Below, piece by piece: positions 58,396-64,000 of a stretch of DNA of 64,000 bases (its first letter is position 1; every line of letters starts with the position of its first letter). A program made the translations under genes and the position numbers. Source of the DNA: Burkholderia sp. NRF60-BP8 (GTDB taxonomy: Bacteria > Pseudomonadota > Gammaproteobacteria > Burkholderiales > Burkholderiaceae); NCBI RefSeq assembly GCF_001522585.2, contig NZ_CP013372.1, forward strand, positions 930,001 through 994,000, written 5' to 3'. The notes beneath the pieces were generated by a model, which was not told where the DNA came from, made no database searches, and worked only from the letters and a program-made list of their open reading frames with translations.

Positions 58396-58767
58396 GCGTG
58401 GGTCCTCCAGGAACGGACGGCGCACCCGCGGGCGCGCCGTGCCGGCATGCGTGCGCCGGCGGATTCCCGCGCACCGGTGCCGGCGTTGGCCAACCGATAC
58501 GATGCGCCAATTCCGCGGAACCTGCAGGGGGCCGGAAGGATGTCCGCAACCGTGAGCGAACGGCGCTGCGTCATGACGCCGGGCCGGGCGTCGCGGCGGT
58601 GTTCCGCGAGCATGTCCACGGCGCTCGCATGGACATTCCCATGCAGGGGCAGCGGGATGCATCCGCGACGATAAGCAACGCGGAATTAATTGGTAAGCGA
58701 TCGGCGGGATGCGCGCGAAGATCGACGGTCGTCATTCGCATGGCACTTCTTGCTTGCCTCTCTCACC
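58396..58767. other. Non-coding gap upstream of the peptide-binding protein gene
   Basis: This 372-base gap is GC-rich apart from a short AT-rich word at about 58680-58693 (GGAATTAATTGG), which may mark a promoter for the gene at 58768. I see no gene, repeat or riboswitch. Confidence 0.4.
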
Positions 58768-60429
58768 ATGAAGAATCCTTTCGTTTCGTCAGCCGCGCGC
58801 CGTACGCGCGGCGTATCGCATGCCGGCGCCGCGCTGCGCTGCATGGCCGCGTCGCTGCTGCTGGCCGGCGCCGTGCCGCACGCACTCGCGGCCCCCGCGG
58901 GCAAGACACTCGTGTACTGCTCCGAAGGCAGCCCGGCCGGCTTCGATCCCGGTCAGCATACGACGAGCACCGATTTCGATGCGAGCACATACACGATCTA
59001 CAACGGGCTCGTGCAATTCAAGCGCGGCACGCTCGATCTCGTCCCGTCGCTGGCGACGAGCTGGGACGTGTCGCCCGATCAGCGCACGATCACGTTCCAC
59101 CTGCGGCGCGGCGTGAAATTTCAGACGACCGCGTGGTTCAAGCCGACTCGGCCGTTCCAGGCCGACGACGTCGTGTTCACGTTCCGCCGGATGCTCGACC
59201 CGAACGATCCGTTTCGCCAGGCCTATCCGGTCAGCTTCCCGTATTTCAGCGATCTCGGCTTCGACCGCAACATCGAGCGCATCGAGAAGGTCGACGACTA
59301 TACGGTGCGCTTCGTGCTGAAGTCGCCCGACGTCGTCTTCGTGCGCAATCTCGCGATGGCGTTCGCGTCGGTGCTGTCGGCCGAATATGCGTCGCAGCTC
59401 GCCGCGCGCCATCGCGAGTCGGACATCAACCAGTTCCCGGTCGGCACGGGGCCGTTCCTGCTGCGCACGTACCAGAAGGACGCGCTGATCCGCTACGACG
59501 CGAATCCCGACTACTGGAAACCGGACGACGTGAAGCTCGCGCGCCTCGTGTTCGCGATCACGCCCGATCCGGCCGCGCGGTTGCAGAAGCTCGTGGCCGG
59601 CGAGTGCCAGGTGTCGGTGTTTCCGCGGCCGGCCGATCTCGAGACGGTGCGGCGCGACCCGAAGCTGACGCTGTTCTCGGGGACGGGCTTCAACGTCGGC
59701 TTCGTCGCGTACAACACGCAGCATCCGCCGCTCGATCGCGTCGACGTGCGGCGCGCGCTCGACATCGCGATCGACAAGGCGGCGATCATCAAGACCGTGT
59801 TCAACGGCGACGCGACGATCGCGACGAACCCGATGCCGCCCGCGCAATGGTCGTACAACCCGCGCCTGAAGGACGCGCCGCGCGATCCGGCGGCCGCGAA
59901 GGCGCTGCTCGCGCAGGCCGGCTTTCCGAACGGCTTTGACCTGACGCTGTGGGCGATGCCCGTGCAGCGCCCGTACAACCCGAATGCCCAGCTGATGGCG
60001 CAACTGATCCAGCAGGACTGGGCGAAGATCGGCGTGCGCGCGAAGATCGTCAGCTACGAATGGGGCGAATACAACCGCCGCGCGAAACACGACGGGCAGC
60101 ACGACGCGATCCTGTACGGCTGGTCGGGCGACAACGGCGACCCCGACAACTGGCTCGGCACGCTGCTCGGCTGCGACGCGGTGCACGGCAGCAATCTCGC
60201 GAAGTGGTGCAACAAGGACTTCGAGCAACTCGTGACGGCGGCGCGTTCGAACGCGGATGTCGCGAAGCGCACGGCGCTGTACGAGCAGGCGCAGGTGGTG
60301 TTCAAGGACCAGGTGCCGTTCACGCCGATCGCGACGTCGATCGTGTCGCTGCCGATTTCCAGGCGCGTACACGGGCTGACGTTCTCGCCGCTCGGCGGAC
60401 ACCGGTTCGACGGCGTGTGGCTCGATTGA
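58768..60429 (+). CDS. Dipeptide-type ABC substrate-binding protein (DppA-like)
   Basis: A 553-residue periplasmic binding protein of SBP family 5. A signal peptide with a hydrophobic stretch at about 29-44 ends before APAGKTLVYCSEGSPAGFDP, the usual DppA-type mature start. YNGLVQFKRGTLDLVPSLATSW and RPFQADDVVFTFRRMLDPN are family segments. It probably binds dipeptides or haem, since close DppA relatives do both. I chose ATG 58768; an ATG at 58690 is in frame but gives an implausible leader. No permease genes are near, so it is an orphan binding protein. Confidence 0.92.
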   Translation: MKNPFVSSAARRTRGVSHAGAALRCMAASLLLAGAVPHALAAPAGKTLVYCSEGSPAGFDPGQHTTSTDFDASTYTIYNGLVQFKRGTLDLVPSLATSWDVSPDQRTITFHLRRGVKFQTTAWFKPTRPFQADDVVFTFRRMLDPNDPFRQAYPVSFPYFSDLGFDRNIERIEKVDDYTVRFVLKSPDVVFVRNLAMAFASVLSAEYASQLAARHRESDINQFPVGTGPFLLRTYQKDALIRYDANPDYWKPDDVKLARLVFAITPDPAARLQKLVAGECQVSVFPRPADLETVRRDPKLTLFSGTGFNVGFVAYNTQHPPLDRVDVRRALDIAIDKAAIIKTVFNGDATIATNPMPPAQWSYNPRLKDAPRDPAAAKALLAQAGFPNGFDLTLWAMPVQRPYNPNAQLMAQLIQQDWAKIGVRAKIVSYEWGEYNRRAKHDGQHDAILYGWSGDNGDPDNWLGTLLGCDAVHGSNLAKWCNKDFEQLVTAARSNADVAKRTALYEQAQVVFKDQVPFTPIATSIVSLPISRRVHGLTFSPLGGHRFDGVWLD

Positions 60430-60547
60430 GGGAGATGTCGACGGACGCGAGATGCGCGGTCGCACGGTCGACGTTCGGCGACGACGTACCGGATCTCGAT
60501 ATGGCGCGGCCGCGCTGAACGCGCGCCCGCGCTCCGCGAGGCGCCAC

Positions 60548-61534
60548 TCAGGCCGCCACGTTCCGGATGGCGATCGACGCGACGTCGACGCGGCGCGGCA
60601 GGATCGCGTCCGCCGCCGCGCGATCGGCGACGCGTTGCAGTACGTCGATGTCGGCGTCGCTGAGGCTGCGCTGTGCGAGCGCGGCCCGCCGCGCGATATC
60701 GGCGGCCGCGTCGGGCGGCAGGCGCGTGAGCGACGCATAGACGCTCGCGTAGTCGGCCGGGTGCGCGAGCGCCCATTGGCCCGCGCGGGCGAGCCGCGCG
60801 AGCACGTCCGCGAGCGCCGCGCGCTTGCCGCGATCGTCGAGGGTTTCGACCGGCGACGTGAGGAACGCGAGCCCCGAATTGATGCCGCTGCCGTCGCGGA
60901 CGATGCGCGCGCCGCGTCGCACCGCGTGCCCGTAGTACGGATCGAACGTGGCCCAGATGCCGATCCGCTTCGCCTCGAACGCGGCGAACGCGTCGACCGG
61001 CAGCACGAAGCGCACGTCGACGTCGCGCGGCGCGAGCCCGTGTTCGCGCAGCGCGCCGTACAACTGGTATTGCGAGATGCTGCCGCGCGCGGACGACACG
61101 ACGACCGTTTGCCCTTTCAGGTCGGCCACCGTGCGCACCGGCGAGTCGGGCTGCACGACGATGCCGAGCGACGTCGGCGAGCCGACGCGCGTCGCGACGA
61201 TCCGCAACGACGGATCGCCGAGCGCGGCCGTCAGGACGGGGAGGTCGCCGGCTGGCGCGAGATCGATCGCGCCCGCGCGCTGCGCTTCGAACAGCGGCGC
61301 GGCGCCCTGGAAGTTGGCCCAGCGGAACCGGTACGGCGTGCCGTCGAGCACGCGCGCCGCTTCGGCCAGCGCCCGCAGGCCGCCGGCCTGATCGCCGAGC
61401 ACGAGCGTGACGCCCGACAGGTCGGCGCCGGCCGCGCGCGCGGGCAGCGCGAGGCCGCTCGCGAGCGGCGCGGCGGCGAGGGCGGCAAGGCGCTGCAGCG
61501 TGCGGCGGCGTGCCGTGGCGAAAGAGTGGGTCAT
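60548..61534 (-). CDS. ABC substrate-binding protein, SsuA/NMT1-like
   Basis: A 328-residue periplasmic binding protein with signal ARRRTLQRLAALAAAPLASG (cut near ARA, about residue 34). It has SsuA/TauA-like text: YRFRWANFQGAAPLFEAQRAGAIDL and PVRTVADLKGQTVVVSSARGS and IGIWATFDPYYGHAVRRG. A sulfonate or related organosulfur ligand is likely. It stands alone without its permease and ATPase; those of another system may serve it. Confidence 0.9.
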   Translation of the reverse strand: MTHSFATARRRTLQRLAALAAAPLASGLALPARAAGADLSGVTLVLGDQAGGLRALAEAARVLDGTPYRFRWANFQGAAPLFEAQRAGAIDLAPAGDLPVLTAALGDPSLRIVATRVGSPTSLGIVVQPDSPVRTVADLKGQTVVVSSARGSISQYQLYGALREHGLAPRDVDVRFVLPVDAFAAFEAKRIGIWATFDPYYGHAVRRGARIVRDGSGINSGLAFLTSPVETLDDRGKRAALADVLARLARAGQWALAHPADYASVYASLTRLPPDAAADIARRAALAQRSLSDADIDVLQRVADRAAADAILPRRVDVASIAIRNVAA

Positions 61535-61665
61535 CGGCGGCGTGTCCTCGGTTCGGTGATCCGCGCGCGGGCGGCGCGGCTGCCGGGCAGATTACGGAAT
61601 CGGTTTCCGGCCGACAAACATCGAATCGTGAAATGCATATTCGCGCGGCACGCCGTTTCGATCCG

Positions 61666-62097
61666 TCAGCCTTTCAGCGCGTCGCGATCGACCTGCGCGT
61701 CGTGCAGGTCGCGCGTGGCGTTGCGCAGCTTCGTTTGCTTGTCGGCGAGCTTGCGTTGCGCGTTGTTCAGCTTTCTTGCGTCGCCGAGCGCTTCGGCTTC
61801 GCGGACGCGCGCCTGTGCGTCGCGTACCTCGTCTTCCGCGTGGCGCAGGTCGCGCGCCTTGTCGGTCAGCTTGCGTTCGGCGCGTGCGAGCTGGCCGGCA
61901 TCCGTGCAGTTGGCCATGATCCGTTCGAGCGCGGCCTGCTGGCGCATCGCCTGTTGCGTGTTGCCGAACCGTTTCGCGTTGTCGATCTGCGTGTGCAGCG
62001 CGCGGATGCGTGTCGAGCAGTCCTGAGTACCGGCGAATGCGCCGGCGCTCGCGAATAGCGCGACCGGGACGGCCAGCGCGACGAGTGTGTTCTTCAT
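61666..62097 (-). CDS. DUF1090 family periplasmic protein (YqjC-like)
   Basis: A 143-residue secreted protein. The signal peptide MKNTLVALAVPVALFASAGA ends in AFA before GTQDCSTRI. The mature part is a long charged alpha helix with heptad-like repeats (ALERIMANCTDAGQLARAERK) and two cysteines that could form a disulfide, as in YqjC. The function of the family is unknown. It is a single gene. Confidence 0.88.
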   Translation of the reverse strand: MKNTLVALAVPVALFASAGAFAGTQDCSTRIRALHTQIDNAKRFGNTQQAMRQQAALERIMANCTDAGQLARAERKLTDKARDLRHAEDEVRDAQARVREAEALGDARKLNNAQRKLADKQTKLRNATRDLHDAQVDRDALKG

Positions 62098-62261
62098 GCG
62101 GATTTCCTCGATTCGATAAAGCGGCTACGGGCGTTCGCGATGCGACGTCCGTCGGCATGCGTTCAATGCGTCATTCTGGCGAGTCGTCGCGGTGCGGGTA
62201 AATAGGACCGGTCTGACATGCGGCGTTCGAGCGCACGCTTGCCGCCTAGCTGCGGCGCCGG

Positions 62262-63437
62262 TCAGTGCGACTTCGTCGCGATGCGATGGATGCGTGCCGC
62301 CTGCGCGACGCGTGCCGGATGCGACGCATGGCAATGTGCGGCCGGTCCGCGGCGCGTGCGCCGGGCGGGCGCGGGCGGATCGGCGGCGGCCGGCGCGGTT
62401 GTCGGGATGTCCGCATCGACGCCGGAAGCGGCGACCGCGGCGACTGCCGGCAGCGTCGCCTCGGCGTCGAGCCACGCGCGCGTCGCTTCGGCGATCAGTC
62501 CGCGCAGCCACCGACCGCCTTCCGCGCACGATCCGGCTTCGTTCCACGTCATCCGGTACACGATGTCCGGCGGCTCGGCCGGCAGCGCGACCGCGGCGAG
62601 CGGCAGCAGCTTCGCGTAGTGCCGCGCGAGCCGGTACGTGGTGGTGAGGATCAGGTCGGTGCGCACGAGCGCATGCGCGGCGAGCTCGAAGTGCGGCAGC
62701 GTGACGGCGATGCGCCGCTGCAGGCCCACGCGCTCGAGTTGCCGGTCGATCGCGCCGGACGCTTCGAGCCACGACGGCGTCGGGCACAGCTGCGGCGCCG
62801 CCGCGAACCCGGCGGCCGTCATCGCGCCGCGCCGCGCGAGCGGATGCGTCGCGCGCATCAGGCACACGACGCGATCGTCGAACAGGTCGTCCTGCCGGAA
62901 GCGCGACCGGCGTGCGGGCCGGTTGTCGATCACGACGTCGAGTTCGCCGTCGGCCAGCGCGCGTTCGTCGTCGAATCCGTCGCCGAGCGGATGAAACACC
63001 AGTTGCGCGTTCGGCGCCCGCTCGCGAAACAGCGCGACGAGCTTCGGTACGAACAGCACGTTCAGGTAGTCGGGGCAGCCGATCCGGTAGGTGCGCACCG
63101 ACGTGCGCGCGTCGAACGTCGGCTGCTGGATGCGGATGAAGTCGATCACGCGCAGCGCGTTGCGCAGCGGCTCGATCAGGCGCGCACCGAATTCGGTCGG
63201 CACCATCCCGTAGCGGCTGCGCACCAGCAGCGGGTCGCCGAGCAGCGTGCGCAGGCGCTTGAGCGCGGCGCTCGTCGCCGGCTGCGACATGTTCAGGCGC
63301 ACGGCCGCACGCGACACGGTGCGCTCGGTCAGCAGCACGAGCAGGATGCGCATCAGCCGTGCATCGAGCACGTCGAGCGCGCCCGCGGCGTCGGGCGCGT
63401 CGCGGAGCAGGGGCGGCCGGTCTAGCGGGTTCCGCAT
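62262..63437 (-). CDS. LysR-family transcriptional regulator with a long C-terminal tail
   Basis: A 391-residue regulator. LMRILLVLLTERTVSRAAVRLNMSQPATS at about 28-56 is the DNA-binding region, followed by TFDARTSVRTYRIGCPDYLN at the start of the ligand domain, close to the NodD/PcpR/LinR subgroup. Family members usually end near 310 residues; here another 70 or so Ala/Pro/Arg-rich residues follow and may be a chance read-through extension without function. It is downstream of the racemase-family gene on the same strand. Confidence 0.9.
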   Translation of the reverse strand: MRNPLDRPPLLRDAPDAAGALDVLDARLMRILLVLLTERTVSRAAVRLNMSQPATSAALKRLRTLLGDPLLVRSRYGMVPTEFGARLIEPLRNALRVIDFIRIQQPTFDARTSVRTYRIGCPDYLNVLFVPKLVALFRERAPNAQLVFHPLGDGFDDERALADGELDVVIDNRPARRSRFRQDDLFDDRVVCLMRATHPLARRGAMTAAGFAAAPQLCPTPSWLEASGAIDRQLERVGLQRRIAVTLPHFELAAHALVRTDLILTTTYRLARHYAKLLPLAAVALPAEPPDIVYRMTWNEAGSCAEGGRWLRGLIAEATRAWLDAEATLPAVAAVAASGVDADIPTTAPAAADPPAPARRTRRGPAAHCHASHPARVAQAARIHRIATKSH

Positions 63438-63498
63438 GCCGATACGCGTCCCGGCGAGACGGGGCGTGCGCGCCGCACGGTAACCGGCCGGCGGCCCG

Positions 63499-64000
63499 TC
63501 ATTTCGCGAAGGTTCCCGGCCAGCCGACGATCCGCTTCGGGCGCGGCGGCGCGTACGTGCGGACCTTCGACGTCTTCAGCTTCAGTCGCACCAGCGACTC
63601 GGCGAGCGCGACCGCCGCCGACACGCCGTCGACCACCGGCACGCCCGTGCATTCCTCGATCTGCCGATCGAGGCCGGCCATTCCGCCGCAGCCGAGGCAG
63701 ATCACTTCCGCGCGATCGTCCCGCACCGCGCGCTGCGCCTCGCCGACGATCGATTCGATCGCGCGGGCCGGGTCCTCCTCGAGCTCCAGCACCGCGAGGC
63801 CGCTCGCGCGCACCGACGCGCAGCGCGCATCGAGCCCGGCGAGCTTCAGGCGATCCTCGATCAGCGGCACCGTGCGGTCGAGCGTCGTGACGACCGAGTA
63901 GCGATGGCCGAGCAGCATCGCGACGCTGGCGGCCGCTTCGGTGATGTCGACGACGGGCACCGTCAGCAGTTCCTGCAGCCCTTCGCGGCCGTGTTCGCCG
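63499..64000 (-). CDS. Asp/Glu/hydantoin racemase family protein (5' end outside window)
   Basis: The frame is open to the last base, so the N-terminal part lies beyond the window; about 166 residues are visible. LLTVPVVDITEAAASVAMLLGHRYSV and VICLGCGGMAGLDRQIEECTGV are typical of hydantoin and aspartate racemases, and the cysteine in CLGCGGM is the second catalytic Cys. The first Cys is expected in the missing part. It would racemise an amino acid hydantoin or aspartate-like compound. It is 61 bases upstream of the LysR gene. Confidence 0.9.
   Translation of the reverse strand, partial: GEHGREGLQELLTVPVVDITEAAASVAMLLGHRYSVVTTLDRTVPLIEDRLKLAGLDARCASVRASGLAVLELEEDPARAIESIVGEAQRAVRDDRAEVICLGCGGMAGLDRQIEECTGVPVVDGVSAAVALAESLVRLKLKTSKVRTYAPPRPKRIVGWPGTFAK

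Overview
The window is GC-rich, densely coded DNA that I read as chromosome 2 of a Burkholderia cepacia complex bacterium. The main grounds are the gene order fimV-truA-trpF-trpB-methyltransferase-trpA-accD-folC-SPOR-cvpA-purF-metZ and, next to it, a full cepacian exopolysaccharide cluster of the bce-II type. Species and replicon are inference from gene content; no rRNA or replication gene is present.

Layout. (1) 1-11.7 kb: the 3' end of fimV, truA, tryptophan genes with an embedded orphan DNA methyltransferase, accD, folC, a SPOR protein, cvpA, purF, then metZ behind a SAM-II type riboswitch with a downstream terminator. (2) 11.8-26.1 kb: bceM-U (GDP-D-rhamnose synthesis, three acyltransferases, a secreted propeller-like protein, a flippase, a double glycosyltransferase, a UDP-glucose pyrophosphorylase) plus a 47-residue membrane ORF. 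(3) 26.1-31.2 kb: an HU protein with a histone-H1-like tail, a decayed aadA-type resistance gene, a VOC protein, a porin and a YihY protein. (4) 31.2-40.5 kb: a selenocysteine locus on one strand: formate dehydrogenase fdnGHI with an in-frame UGA and a visible SECIS hairpin, fdhE, selA, selB and the selenocysteine tRNA selC. The locus carries a Sec-dependent enzyme together with most of the machinery that decodes UGA; selD and fdhD are not here. (5) 40.5-42.7 kb: a more AT-rich patch just after selC, with a DUF2827 gene, an IS66 transposase remnant and a small membrane ORF; it looks like acquired DNA at a tRNA gene. (6) 42.7-48.5 kb: Nudix hydrolase, purine/urate permease, and a LysR regulator divergent from an SDR gene, followed by a monooxygenase-like gene and an iron alcohol dehydrogenase. 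(7) 48.6-55.1 kb: ornithine decarboxylase divergent from an AdiA-type arginine decarboxylase and PotE, an acid-stress/polyamine module. (8) 55.1-64 kb: two LysR regulators, a glycolipid-binding-like protein, three substrate-binding proteins without visible permeases, DUF427 and DUF1090 proteins, and the end of an Asp/Glu racemase-family gene.

The strongest non-coding observations are the metZ riboswitch, the SECIS hairpin and selC, the intercistronic terminator before fdhE, and two palindromes in LysR-divergent promoters. The least explained parts are the selC-adjacent patch and the BceP protein. I see no CRISPR array, intact insertion sequence, phage or obvious defence system.
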